A stretch of 64,000 nucleotides of DNA from contig NC_044600.1 in assembly GCF_901933205.1 (NCBI RefSeq), positions 6,610,501 to 6,674,500 on the forward strand, written 5' to 3'. Below the pieces are notes generated by a model, which saw only the letters and a program-made list of their open reading frames with translations, was not told the origin of the DNA and searched no databases. Positions 1 through 14,200 of this stretch are shown here, piece after piece; within the stretch, counting starts at the first letter, position 1; each line of letters starts with the position of its first letter. Both the position numbers and the translations under genes were made by a program. Source of the DNA: Camarhynchus parvulus (Eukaryota; Chordata; Aves; Passeriformes; Thraupidae).

Positions 1-3000
1 AGAAATTAGCTACAAAAACTGCTGTCCTTTAAGAGAGGGGCAAGCAGACATTTCTTGCTTTGGGTAGTGTTTTAGAAGCACGTGGCTCACTCCAGGTGTG
101 CACCTGGATTTCAGGAATGGCTGAGGTGAAGTGTGGGCCTATTTGCTGTGCACACTGTGAACTCTACACCAAACACAGCATCCTGCAATTTACCATTTGC
201 AATTATGAATTATCCACTGAAATGAAGGTTCTTAGTAGGATTGTAGCATGCTGTCAAAGTGAGGCTAATGGAAGGATATGCAGGTCTGGAAAAAGGGATG
301 TTCAAAAATTAACTGGGGAGAGCTGCAGGAGACAGAGATGCACAGAAGAGGGTGTGCAAAAGACAGATGTAGCAAAGAAATAGTTTTCTTCACATTGAGT
401 TTTCAGGAAGATGTATTTGGAGAAGAAAATTTGACTTGCATAGCACTCTGCACAAATTGAACAGATGTTATGATACTACTTCCCAAGTTCTCATAGACAA
501 ACCACACTTGATTACAGGTATTTTCCAATCTAAATGAATTCTGGATTATATAAAAACCATACTAGAGATGCTACTTCTCCTCTTCCCTGGCCTGAAAAAA
601 GTGGGCTGGAGTTGGAGAGGACAAATCAAAATTCCATTTAAAATCTCAATATACTTCAAGCTTAGCACTATTACACTATTATCCAAAAGAACCCGGGGTG
701 ATATGATGACATGTGGCAAAAAAAACCCCCTTCCATTCTTATTTCACAGACCTATTTCCTTTTTGCAGCAAAATGCAAGTTAAACTACACCCTTCTCAAA
801 ATTCAACACAAAACCAAAAACTTAAAAAGCAAGATGTTCAGTATTGTAGTATGTCCTAATATTTGACGGCCTATGGGTTGGTTGAGTACAGCTTGAACCT
901 TAAACCCCTTATCAGCACTTGATTGGTGTCTCACTCGCTGCACTGTGAGGTTGTACCACTATGGGCACAGTGACACGGCACAGGCACTCCTCAGCTCAGC
1001 CACCTGGGCTCCCAATCCACAGCACACTTTTACTCCCAGATATCAAATGCAAAACACCTCCCTGATCTCTGCTATCCCAGGAAAAAATTCTCCAACCTAT
1101 GCAGAGCTTCAGTTTTTAAAAATCAGCCTCCCCACAGCACAAACTCACTGCAGGAACTGCCACCTTCTCAAAAGGGAGGTGAACACAGCCACAAGTTTCA
1201 GAGAGAACTTCACCATCAGCATCTTACCTGCCTCTACCTTGAGAGTTTGAGACACACACTGTCAGCAGATTGCAACACAGGCACTTGAAAGGCACTTTTT
1301 CCCCTGTGCCCTGGGCTGCACATGATGATTTATACAAATAACCAAACTAAAAATAATCCAGTTAACTATGTCTTTCAGAGATTAAACCCCAAATTTTTGC
1401 AGATAAAAATCAAGAAGTATTGAAAAAAACCCTTACACAATTTAGTTTTCCTTCTACCTAATTATTTTCAGATACTAATATCTGCAAAGTCTACTTAATG
1501 CAGAATTCTCTTCATTTCTGAACTCAAAGGGAGTTAAAAGCACCGTATAATTGGGAACATGGTATTAGAAACCATTAGGAATAGGCTGCAAGCACCAACT
1601 CAAGGGATCAGGTAAAATCACACAGACCAGTTAACTGAAAATTCTATTGCAAAGTCTTTATCTACTTCAGATTAATGTACAAAACAACCAAATTGTGACA
1701 GGACACAAAACACACTTTTAACACTCAGTACTACAGAAGGGGGCTGGATGCACCTTTAAAGATCAGTGAACAGTTAAAAAAAAAGAGATCATGAGAAAGA
1801 GGAGAGTCAGCAGGTAATTTAAGTAGTTCAGCTGGAGTCTAAATTACAACAGTCATGCACCATGTAACCCAAAGTAAAACTTAGAACTTTTTTTTTTATT
1901 TTTTAAATCACCACTCACATTAAATTCTACCTCAGCAAGTACACCACCATTCCCTGTTGACTCCTGTACTTCTCCTAATTAGGCACTAATCCTCTATTCT
2001 AGGTAGTAGATTCATGATTTTACATTCACAGAAAACAGTATCCTTCCCTGCAAACCATCTAAGCAAAAATAAGGCACTGCAATGGAAAACAGCATCCATC
2101 ATTACCTAAGAAAGGTGTTGTGTGACTGTTTCCCCATTGATACAAAATGTATCAGAAGTATTTCGCTGTTCCTCCCAGAGCCACAGCACGCTGTGTTCAC
2201 GCTGGTGAGAACACAGCCCTTAGTTTCCGAAATATAAAATCATTACTTGCAGGTTCTCTCACAGAGCCTGTAAAAGCATCAAAGGAAGCTGTCCATGCTG
2301 CAGTCCTTCACAGGCAGACATTTTCTAAATGCTCATCCTGTTGCATATTTAGACCCACAGAAAAAGGGTATTTAACCACTTTCTCAAGGCATTTCCTGCA
2401 TGGCTGTTTCACTGTTGCTTCTGCTGACAATGCACAGTCACTCCTACTGCCCAGCAGTGCTTGTCCTCCCACCCATGCAGCTAAAAGGAACCAAGGAAAC
2501 ATCTTAGGCAAGGCAGAAGGCATTTAGAAATATACCTCATCTTTACTTAGCTTTCCCTAAAATCCCTCCTTCAACTTCTGCTTCATGAACTTGGCTGTAC
2601 AATGTTTCTAAACAGAACAGCACCTGAAGTACAACAGCTTTGCACAATCCTTCAAGAGGAAATTTCTATCATCTGTGGGCCAAGCATTCAGCATTGAAGC
2701 ACGTCAGCATCTGCCTGTGAAAAGCTCTGCCTTCAGCAGCCTCCCACTGAACAGAAAGAACTGCAGCCCACCTCAGTTCTGGGAGCAAACCACCACCAAG
2801 CTACTCAGGACTCCTCTCTAGCTGTCTGAAAGCAAACTGGTGCTGCTCATCCCACATGTCCATCATGGCTGGAAATGGACCAGGGACCAGGGTTTCTGTC
2901 AGCCAACCAAGCACAGTGCCTGAGTCCATTAACACACAGACTGTGTGCCTTCACTGTTTTATCAACTCCTATTAACTGGCTCCTTTCCCTTACAAAGCTT

Positions 3001-5150
3001 CTGAATGCAGGCCCTGGAGTTAAACACCAGCAGGAGCTACAGCATTCCCAAATCCACTCTTGCAGAAACCAAGACATAAAATCACCAAAGCTATAGGATG
3101 TGGTACAATTCACCTCCTTCGGCCACTGACCAGTACAACTTCTTTCAGTTTTCTCAAGTATCACCTGCAACCTGCCTCATGCCTACCTATCTTACCTGTT
3201 TGTAGGGCTGTCTTACGTTATTTTGCAAAAAGAGACTTAAAACTTCACCTGCTCAGTAATGCAGGAGGAAAACAAAAATGCAAGCAAAAAAATCTTTAAA
3301 CATCTTACTGTCTGTTTCTAAGGTTGAACACATTTGATAATACAGTACAAATATACAGTTGTAAAGTGATTTTGTCTTTGGAAGAGTCACCAGAAGGAAC
3401 AGAGGTAGATTATCCATGGTACTGTCCCAACCAGTCCTCCAACATAATATTCTACCAGTAGGGCAGGAGCCACTAGAACCACACTGATCAATATGGAGGT
3501 AGCGGCTGAAAGGAGCAGACTTCTCCTGGTCTTGGGAATTCTCACATCCTTTTAAATCTGGGTGAGAGTAATGAAAAATTGGTTTTACACATTCCTATCA
3601 GTCCTCTGCTGAACCATCAGTATCCACTACTGGTGTGTATGAAGGTAGAACAGGAGGAGTGTTCCTACCTACAGAGCCAAATACAGAGTCAGTACTGCTA
3701 AAATCATCTACAAATAATTTTCCAGGCACGCTGCTTATCATCTCACTCATTTTCTGTGCCAAGTAGAAAAGGATCCAGATCTACTTTTGTGTTGAAGGTA
3801 TATTCCATAGAACTTAATCCTACCATGCCTTAGAGACCAAGGATAAACAAAGCCCTGGAAGGAGATCTGAAGGTAACTCTGTGTGCTTGTATGAACAATA
3901 TGGAATGCATGGGATTCATGACCTCAAGGAAACATCCACTTTACAACTCAGGCAATGTGGAAACTCCGCATTTTCCTTTGAAGAGCCTTCAGAAATATAA
4001 GAAATGGATTACCAGGTGAGTAAACTGCAGAATAGCACTACACACACTGAAAAGTGCCATTCCTCAAAGAGAAGGAAGAGCTTTACACCCCTGTAAAAAA
4101 AGAGGCAGGGGGAAGACAAGAGCTGCCAGGGAAGACTCAGCAGAACTGCAAATGTCAACATCAAAATGACCAAGGAAGTTAACTTCGGATCAGTGATGGC
4201 TTTTCAGCTAGTGGATCTGCTGCAGTATTTCAGGAACCACAAAGTCACTGAAACTCTCATCCTCCTTGCACACTTTGGGACAATTACCAGGCTGCATAGA
4301 TAACTATAAAAGACACATTATGAGCAAGCACAAGTTTCTTCCTTTTTAGTTATGACCAGGATTACAAAAAAGCACTCCTAAATTGTGTTCTGAACTTTTT
4401 ATTTTCCTAGAAATGAATAGAAAAACCCTGTGTAAGACAGTAAGACTCAATTCTTGGTCACTGTTCTTCTGTATCACTAAAAACATGCACAAAAACTAGA
4501 ACAAAAAAGCCATAACAGCATCTGCAACTGAAAGGGTTAGTGACACTCTGGAAACTCCTCTCTGCCATTACCTTTATGCCAGTTACTCACACAGCACCTT
4601 TCATATTATCTTTCCTTAGAAAATAATTTCATTGTGGGAGTAAAAAAAACAAAACCAAAACCTGGTCCTTTGGGCAGGAAAGAAATGCAGACTGTTTCAC
4701 TGCTCAATTCCTTCTTACTGCTCTGAACTGCATAAGGGAATTCCCTCTTCCCAACACCCGTGACAAACACTGCATCTCATCTTCCAGTAAAAAATAAGCT
4801 GCTACAAGAGCAACTGCAAAACCTGGATACACCACACCCTAAATGAGGGAAAAGAATGGAGGTTGAAGCTTACTCCAGGTTAAGGAAGAGGCTACGTGTC
4901 TAGGAGGTGAACAGCATCAAACATGCACTGGAAGCAGGTAGCTCTCCTCCTCTGCTGGAGAGAAAAAAAGGGAGAGGGGGTATGAAAATCCTCTCCTCCC
5001 AAAGTAAGTTAAAAGAGTTTGCAACATTCTCTACTCTCTGATCTCCATTATTTTATAACGTCTCAAACTAAGGCAGAACACCAACCATTATTGTTTTGCT
5101 TTTACTCTGGAGCAGCTGCACTGGCAGTGCAATGCAGATGTATTACCTAC
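1..5150 (-). other. INTS6L: INTS6L intron 9, partial
   Basis: Non-coding A+T-rich sequence between the donor at 5150 and the window edge. I looked on the minus strand for the next conserved INTS6L peptides and did not see them. The only oddity is a coding-like stretch broken over several frames at 3387-3808. Otherwise I see nothing here. Confidence 0.7.
3387..3808 (-). pseudogene. Possible decayed coding relic, unidentified
   Basis: Three minus-strand pieces read protein-like but in different frames. Positions 3808-3743 give 21 codons with KVDLDPFLLG. Positions 3750-3598 give 50 codons with LFVDDFSSTDSVFGSV and end in TGA. Positions 3543-3387 give about 50 codons rich in hydrophobic residues. 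This could be a frameshifted old processed copy of a membrane protein mRNA inside INTS6L intron 9. I do not recognise the parent gene and a chance pattern is possible. Confidence 0.2.
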
Positions 5151-5283
5151 CTAGCAATGGAAGTAAAACAGGGTAGTTGTAAGGCATCACAAAGAGGTTT
5201 ACACAGGTTAAAGTAGTGCTTGCTTTTAAATACCCAAACGGGTGGCCGAGCTCGCTGTATTTTCCACTGCTACTCACAAATAC
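5151..5283 (-). CDS. INTS6L: INTS6L coding exon 9 (residues 354-397 and part of 398)
   Basis: It starts VFVSSSGKYSELGHPFGYLK and ends YPVLLPLL plus one base, before a gtaggt donor. It is the leftmost INTS6L exon I can find. The expected next segment (a DDLFKVHK-type start) has no match further left, so the gene must continue outside the window. Confidence 0.97.
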
Positions 5284-8200
5284 CTGACAAGGAATAAGAG
5301 AGAGCACTGCATTAGAATGAAGAATGTGAAGAACAGTAAACATGGGGCATTTAAAAATTCAAGTCCATCTGAATCCAACTGCATTAACACAGTAAATTAT
5401 CAAGCACAGATGAATCTGAACACATCAGGGTGAGAGTATGGACCTACACTCCCCAGTCACCAAACTGAGACATGCAACATTTAGTGTACATCCAGAAAGT
5501 GTGGAAATGCTCTTCACAGAGAAATCTTTACTGCTTTAGTGGAACTACTGTGAAGTGATGCCCTGAAGAGTTTTTGAAATTATTTAAAACAGGTTAGGGA
5601 CATCTGTTGAAGGAATGTTAAATAAACAAGCTATTTGAAATTAGTCTTCTGACTCAAAAATAGCACAACTAGTGTTTACAACACTGATAAAAAGAAATGC
5701 AAAACGTTTTTAAGCACAGAAATTAAACAAAACAAACAACCACTCAAGAAATGTCTTGATTGTGCCTAGTGCCAAAATTTACTTTATTTTTTAAGCGCAC
5801 ATATATGAGGGTTTTAACCCTGAAAAGCAATACATGTAAACAATATTTCAACAGGATAAAAATGGTAGATGTTCTTGACTGAGGCAAGCAAAATAACCCA
5901 CATCTAATGCAAAAATAGTTTTCCTAGAAAAAAATAAACCTTGCAGCAAATAGCAAGTGGCTTTCCTCTGTTTTTTTTTCAGGGCATAAGAAACTGGGTT
6001 TGTTGCATGGTTTCTATGACAATGAGCCTATTTCTCTGATTTGTAAGGGTCTGATGTGTAGCTGGGAGAAGAAAAGCAGTTTTTGAAAAACAGACGAGTA
6101 ATTTTAGTAACTCAGGCAAATAATCTCCCTAACAGAAGAAAAAGGACATTTTTGAGATTAGTTTTTTCAAAGTAACTTGAATTTTTCTTTTGAATATGCC
6201 TGTCATATTTTCAACTAAATTGTAGCATTTATTAGGGATATAAAAACAGAGACACCTCCAAATTCACCTTTCCAACTAAAGTATCATACTAAGCATACTC
6301 CTGGAGTACACATTAGGCTAATATTTAAAAGAACACCACCAAGAAGGGAGCCTGATTTTAGAGAGGACACAGAAACTTATTAAAAAAATTACAAAAGCAT
6401 CACGTGACAAAGGATTTCAGCAACAGAACTTTGACCTCTTCAAGGCCAATCTAGTCAATGGGATCAACAGCTTCCATTCAATTCCCATTAGCAGCCTCAA
6501 CCATCCAGTGAAAATGATCTGCAGCTGTTCATTAGGTAACATGATGGAAACTAGTGCTGGGTTTCCCTGTAAGCAAATGGAAGCCTGCAGAGAATTTCAA
6601 TTTAGCCAAAAATGGAACCTGGGGGGCGTATTTCTTAGCAAAATGAGATGGACCTAGAAAGAGAATTAAATGAGATTACAAAGCCTGTGGAGGGAACACT
6701 CAATTCTGACTCCTAATAATTCTCTTAGAAAGGAGGTAAGTGAAACCTTGACATGTTTCTTCTCATCTGCTGCAGAGCTTGAACCAGACCCCAATTCTTC
6801 AGGCTTGCAAAGACTGAGGTACCCATTATATTTCTAGAATCAGTACTGATAACCCATTACATTTCCAGAATCAAATAAAGGGCAAGTACCTGCCAGCAGG
6901 TATGGGGAGACTTTCGTTCCAAGATGTACTGGGTGAGGGGTGAAGGCTCCAGCTCATACTTGTCAAAAGGAAGCTTGTCTATGACCATGGGCTCACAATC
7001 CACACAGGAGAATCTCACCACGGGGTGAGCTGTGCGTGGAGGCTGAAAGGGGGGAAAAGGGTATCAGTTTTTACATATTTATGGTAAACAAATCAATTTT
7101 CTTAAAAAAATCCACAAGTGGGTATTTCACCATCCTATAAGTCTTGAAACACTCAGTTTCCACAGTATTCCTTCGATGAAAATAAAAGACAAGCTCCCAT
7201 AATAGAATATAAACTAAATATTTCTCTAACTGAAAAAAAATGCTCACACTGATACAGTTTTCCCACCAAGAGAAAAACAGGGTTAATATGCCACTATTTA
7301 TCTTTATATTTAAAAGCCTTCATGTCAATTGAGCTACAACACAGGCTTAAAGGAAACTTCAACGCTTCTTCCCATCTTCAAGTCCACAGAAAAACAGATG
7401 GGAGAGGGCACTCAATTCACAAAGAATCTCTCAAAGAACTCCCTACAAATCTCTTTGTTTCCCCTCTTTAATCAGGAGGTGGGAGCAAGGAGAATGGACA
7501 GACAGTACCTTGTGCACTTGCAAAGTGCAGGAACAGAACATGCCTAACAAAAGAGAGATGTTTAGATAGACTAATAAGGCATGCCAAATGTACGATCATT
7601 TCAGTAAGAAAAGGAGAAATTAATACTGCTTTCTCCTCATTTTCTGCAGGGAGTAGCTCTACTGCTTCAGCTTTAGTTCTTCCTGCTAGTGAAAGAGTCC
7701 ACACATGAAGTAATACTAAGGAAAAAAACCCATGGTTGATCTTCTTTCAAAAACAAATACTCCTTTTTCCATGTTAATGAATTTTATAAAGCTTTGATTA
7801 AAATTTAATAGGCTTACTATGATTTGTGCTACATGAAGTATTTTACAGTTCAATTCTTTAACCTTTTAAAAACATTCAGCAAATTAGCTAACCATACACA
7901 TGGAAGGGAACTTTCTGGATACAAGAAATGGCACAGGTTACAGTATCCACATTAGATTACACCACTCTGTTAACCTTTTAAAGCAGAGTCACATCATATT
8001 ATAAACAGAGAAAGTAAAAACTACTCTACCATTATCTATTTTCATTCTGTTCAACTATTAGTGTAGAATCCTTTTTTCTGTACTTATTTTACTTACCAGT
8101 GTTGGTGAATTCTGATCAGGCCAAAAAGATTCTGGGATTGGCCAATGCCCCACAGGAACACCCGTTTTAGGGTTAGGCCGTACATAAATGAGTTTATGAC

Positions 8201-11200
8201 AACTATGCCACGGCTGAGAAGCAAATGAATTGATGGGCCTGGATGAATCAACAAGTCCATCTAAAATTTAAACAAAGCAAAATAACAAAAAGAAAATGAA
8301 AAGCTACATGCATGCCATTTGTCTGCTAGCAAAATTTCTGTATTAGCAGCCAGTAAGGCATTTAATTACTCTTGTTCCAAAGACATACAGATCTTTACAT
8401 CAGAGGCTGAAATAACCTATGCATCCAGGTGTATCACAGAATCATCTGAGAAACATTACAACATTTGCCCTGATCTCCCTTCTGCTCCTGTGGCACAGCC
8501 ATTACACAGTGAGTGCAGCAAGGCATATTCACATACTGTGGAAAATGTATTTGCTTAAGCTCAGTGTCTGACACAGCTCCCACAGGCAGCACCAAGCTAC
8601 TGCTGCTGGTTCTGCTGCACCTGGAAAGGCTGAGAATTGGCATTTTCATTCCCACAAGGGCTGCAGTGCCCACTGACTGATGCTGCCACACATGGAAACT
8701 CGAAGAGGAGCAAAGTTCCTTGGAGAAGTTGGATCCATCTTGCAGGAGGCAGTTTTTGCCACATTTTTAATTACAGGAATTCACAGATCACTTAAACCGC
8801 ACAGCCTGAGTTTAGGGGCTGCAAAGGCCAACATTCCCTGCCAGCCCACCAGCACAGACACTCCTGCATGCTGAGGATAAAGAACTTTGTAGCACCACAG
8901 ATGTAACCAGCACTTTTCAAAGACTGCTCTTCAAAGCAAACAGCACAGCAGAGATCACCCACTTCACCAATCTTCCCTGTTTTAAAAGATTTTACATTAC
9001 TAGCTTTCCTTGCTTTAGAGAATTAGCCAGTAATACTGTGGAAACATTTATGGTTACATAAACGTTTCAGTGACACATCAGTTTGGTTTCTCTGCATTAT
9101 AAAAACAGTGATTTTTACAGCTTGGGTAAATCCTATTGTATTTCTCTCTAGTTTAGGACTTTCTCAATTTCCATAGAAAAGAAAAGTCTTGACATTTTTA
9201 TACATTCATATCCACAGTCCATCACCATTCAAATGTGACAGAAATAAAGGTAACAAAACCCCCAAATGTCACCAGTCATTCTGCCACACAGGAGAGAACA
9301 TTTGGGCCACCAGAGACATTTGGGAATTTGCTGCTGTGCTGTCCAGCACAGCATTATAGGAAAGCCTTCTTTAAATAAGCAAAAGGAGAAAACAAACATA
9401 GGAAAAGCTGATTCCAGAATGAAAGCAGGAACAAAGCTGGCTTTGGTAGAATATTCAGGTGATGCTAAAAGCTATTATGTTTTCTGATATTCCAGGATCC
9501 TAACTTCCTAAACTGGTCAGCCCTCTCCTCTTCCTTTAAGCCATGAACTTCTGCAAATCTGAAGAACTGCTTCACACGTGGAGTGCACTTTCCTCTTTTC
9601 CTCTTATACACTTGACTCAAGGGAGCAAAGTAATTCTTTGTTCTTTGCATAGTTTTTCACTCACAGCTAAGAACGTTCACCTGCATCTTACTGATCTGTG
9701 ATCATTTAGCAGAATGAAATCTACAGAAAATTAAGCATTGAGATTGCTTTAGAGATGTTTAAGTGTTTAAATACACTACTGCTAGATTTAATTATTTTAA
9801 GTACAGTCCTGACAACACTTTAATTCAAACTTAAATGCTTCCTGCTAACATTTCCTTTCCTCAGCCATCCAAAGAGGTAAAAAGAGTGACACAGAGCCAG
9901 CCAGCAGTAGATGATCCATACAAGCATGTGCAGACATATGGCATCATTTAACTTAGCAAGGATCAAACTAACACTGGTAAAAGGTGTAAAATCCTGTACA
10001 CTACAGGGAAAAGCTGCCAGGAAGGACATGGAAGACACTTAAAGACATCTACACACAAACAAAACATTTTATCTTAAACATTAGGAACAGGGGAAAAAAC
10101 TAACAATCACTGTACCTTCTCCAATAGGAGCTGGGTCTGGTCCTGACTTCTCAAAGTTAATAACAACTCCACTTTGGACTTTTTGAACTAAAGACTCTAA
10201 ACACTGATTCAACATTCTTTGTGTCCGAACGCAGTATGAACGACCTATGCAAGAGAGAAATTACATGGGGAAACAGAAAAGCAAGTTTTGAGAAATCTTA
10301 CTTAAGGAAGATGTTTTATTACCTAAGTCACACTGCCAAGGCTTGCAATTTCATCCAAAATAACAGCAACAAACAAACAAACTCTGTACAAGTTTATGCA
10401 AAAGGCAAAGTACTTTGCAAATGCAATACAATCAAGAAAAAGCACCAAAAGCCCACAACCTGCTGAGATTTTGTTACTAAAAAGAGGCCACTAAGGCTTC
10501 ATCAGGCTGGACCGAGGCCAAGTTTATAGAGGCCCTTAGGAAGGCCTGATTTCACCAAGACTATGTAATCTATCTGCTTTTGTCTACCCAAACCTCCTCC
10601 TCCCACACAACAATTTCTCCAAGCACCAATTAAAAAAAAATCTAATCAACATATCAAGCAATAGGATCCAGAATTAATTTTTTAAGATTAAATTTAGCTT
10701 ATCAGCCCTGCAGCAGAATTAACATCTCACTAATAGCAGTCCTGCTCAATTCAACACTTAACAAAATTTTTTTTAAAACCCCCTCATGATGAGCAAAGCC
10801 AACATCCAGAATAACCAAAGAAATTCTTCAAAACCGCCTACTGCATTTAGAAAATGCTCTCACATCTAGATCTGAAATAGGAATATTGCTTTATTTTAAA
10901 GTTCTCCTGTGCTACTGAAATCCAAGAAAGCACCACATGGATTCACATGGACACAGAGTCATGCAGACAGACAAATCAAAGGTGAAGGTGAATAAAAGGA
11001 AAATAAGTATTTCAAGGCAAATGCCAAATGTGAAGCAAAGCAAAAAAGCATGCAGTTACCTCCTGTGACCTCACACATCTGTGTGATAGCAGATTCATCA
11101 GTAGGCACACTCCCAAGCTGCTCTGGCTCAGCAGATGCAGCTCCTGGCAGGCGCAGCACCAGAGCAAACAGCCTTTGATCCCAGCGGAATGGTTCTTTGG

Positions 11201-14200
11201 TTAGTTCACTTCCAGGCAAAGGAGAATTCAATGGAAGATGAAGCTGGCAAAAAAAGATTTAAGAACATTTTCCAGTATCTGACAAACCAGATAAAAACAT
11301 CATATCTAAATTCATTCATTTATCTGTAAAAGACCCATTTCCTCCAACCCACTAATTTATCTGAAGTTCTCATCTCAAAACCCTTACAGACTATGAATTT
11401 AGGGGCTGGGCAGACACAGGATAGCTGGTTTCTATTCTCTATAAAAACAGGTCAACAGTGAAGAAGTACAATTAGCAGGAAAAAACTGATTAATATTCAT
11501 CTCAGCATAGCACCAACATGCACAATCACAACTTGAAAGAACTTAATGAAAGTTTACCTCCTCTTGGACTCCAGCTGTATTTGTCAGTTTGTTTCCATCT
11601 GTGATGGTAATCAAAATAGATGGCTCCAAAAAGAACGGATTCCTTCCCTACAGACAAAAGCACAAGAATGCTAAGAGCAACCTTAACACACAGGATGAGA
11701 GGCTTGTATTTTGTCATTATAAAATAAACAGTAAGATAAGCAATCTTTCAAAATAATCCTGTAATTTAAAAATAGGTGTGGAACCACACAGAACTACACA
11801 AGATGGGCTACTTCTGTGCGTCTACAGTTGGGGCATTAATACTCTGCTTCTTTGTACTTCAGTGAGGAAAAAAAATGTCAGCATTTTCCAGGGTCTTTTC
11901 AGTAGCCATAATAAGAAAACATGAGTTCCCAGATCAAGCTCTTACAGAGAGCTATCCAACATTTAAAAAAAGTTAAATGCAAAAAGGAACTTGAACCACC
12001 AAAATCCCTCACCAAATATAATTTAAAAAAAACCACAGAAGACTATAGATAGATAGATAGATTTCTTACCTGTCCATAGTTGTCTATTCCAGACACTAAT
12101 CTATTGAGATTTAACAAGTCAAACGATGACCTGAGTGCCTGACCAAGGGTAGTTAGTCCTGAAGCCTGAAGGTTTTTCAGTTCATTCATGAATGTTGCGT
12201 GGTTTTCCTTCCATCCAGCCTGTTACATAAAACAAAATAGCTTATTAGTTATTCTAGCAGCAAACTGCAATCAACTGCAAGTTGGCATTTATCTCTCTTC
12301 CCAACAAAAATTAATTATACTCCTGATTAACGGATGCACTGCACCATTTACATGCTGCACACACCTAATCCAGGTATGCACAGCTTGATGTGAAACATGG
12401 TTACACCTAAATGGGAGACCCAAGAAACACACACACTGCCAAGCACTGGAAAAACTTCGCATTACCATGAAAACTGCTGCAGAGATGATGCTGCTAATAG
12501 AAGTATTTGGATTTAGCATGTAAATATTTTTTTAGGAGAAACTGCCAAGTTTGGAAATCAGAAATGCAGCTGCCAAAGTAACAGCAAAGGTAAAACCAAG
12601 ATAAAAGCACCATAATGTCACTGCCTCTGCTGGCATAGACCCATTTCCTTTTTGTCCTTTCTTCCATAAATTAAGTCTGGAACAAAAGAAAAGAGTGGCT
12701 GCAAATGCCCTATTAAGAATCAAATCACTGTTTAGTGTCTCAGAGTAACAGCTTAAAATTTTGGAGGTCTTTAAAAAAGTTATTGCTGACAAAGCCTAGG
12801 GATCAAAGGAAGAGCAAGCAATGAGGGTGGATCACCAACCAAGCACTCTGGACCCTCTGGTGAGCAGGCCCAACAGGTGTGATTCACATACCCTTCCCTT
12901 AAAAGTGGTTTGCTGCACTGTTGGAAAGCTATTTTAGAAAAGACCAGCTCACAGGGAATTGGTACAGGATTTAAAATGCCTCAGCTAAAAGCCTGAAAGT
13001 CCTGGATATTCCTGTAACTCTCAGCCTTGCTATTACAGCATACTCTCCATACTCCTGCAGCAAGCCAGCAGTTCTTCACCCAGGCTCACTCTCATCAATG
13101 TCACCAGAGACATTCCCTGTGCTCCACCAGGAATCCCAGCTCTGCAGACATGGACAGGATCATTTCAGACACCCTGACTTCTGCTGGGACAACATCTGAG
13201 CAACACATCTCCCAGGTGAAGCAGGTTCTCCTCCCTGTGCCCTGGCTCAGCAGCACCTGCTGCCTGTGCCAGGTTGGGCAAGAACACCAGGACAGGACCT
13301 TCCTGGGCTTTTTTAAGCTGCTCTAGTCCATTGCCAACCTTTAGTACACACTGAGGGCTCTGTGAATGGTCTTAGGATAGACATGTTCAGAATTGTAAAA
13401 GATAGAAGAATTGAGCAGAAAGGACATGTGATGATCGACACTTCTGTTGAGTTGACAAGCCTAAGCTGGGCGGATTTCTTTTCAGAATGGAGAACTATCA
13501 TAAGATGATACAACAAAAGCATTTTGGTCAAGTTTAGCTCCCTTAACCAGTTCTTCAAGCTTGAGATTAATGCAAGGGATACAAGTGAGAAAACTTTGCA
13601 ACGGGACAAAGAAAGAACAGACTTTCACCAAGACTGGTTCAGCTTTATGATTAAACTGCCCTGGAAGCTCAAAAGAACCAAGTAATTCTCAATAAAACAT
13701 CAACACTCACACACAACCACAGCTTAAAATACAGCATCTCATCAGCAGAGCCACAGCAACCTCCCACACCTGTGGTCAGCTCAAGGCAAAAATGAAATGC
13801 AAGCAGAGAGTCACTGTTTTGGAGTAAAAGTGACTTAGTCAATGGTACTTTTCCAGAGTGAAATAGCACCAAATCTCAACAAGATGATTTGTCTTATCGT
13901 AAAAAAGCTTCTCTTAAACAATTTTAAGTGAACAGTTACCAAAATTGTTTTGTCTGAATTCTATGGATCCATAAACGTAGGTGAGACTGCTCCCTTTTTG
14001 TCTGGCAAAAACACCCATCAGTGAGTCCATCAGTGTTCCTGGGAACAGCCAGGCTGGAGTTCAGAAAGTGTTTTCCAGCAAAGACCATTTGCCTTATGCT
14101 GTTACTAAAGCACAGGGGGGAACAAAACATTTACAAAAGAAACATTATTCCCAGTCTACATTTCTTGATTTGAACTCCAATGAATTTAAGAGTATTCTTT

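Noticed and set aside
1..5150. Further INTS6L exons left of 5151
   Set aside because: I searched by eye on the minus strand for the next conserved peptides (LFKVHK, WRQAFDSYLK, MMGAPNLI and others) and found none, so the intron appears to run past the window edge.
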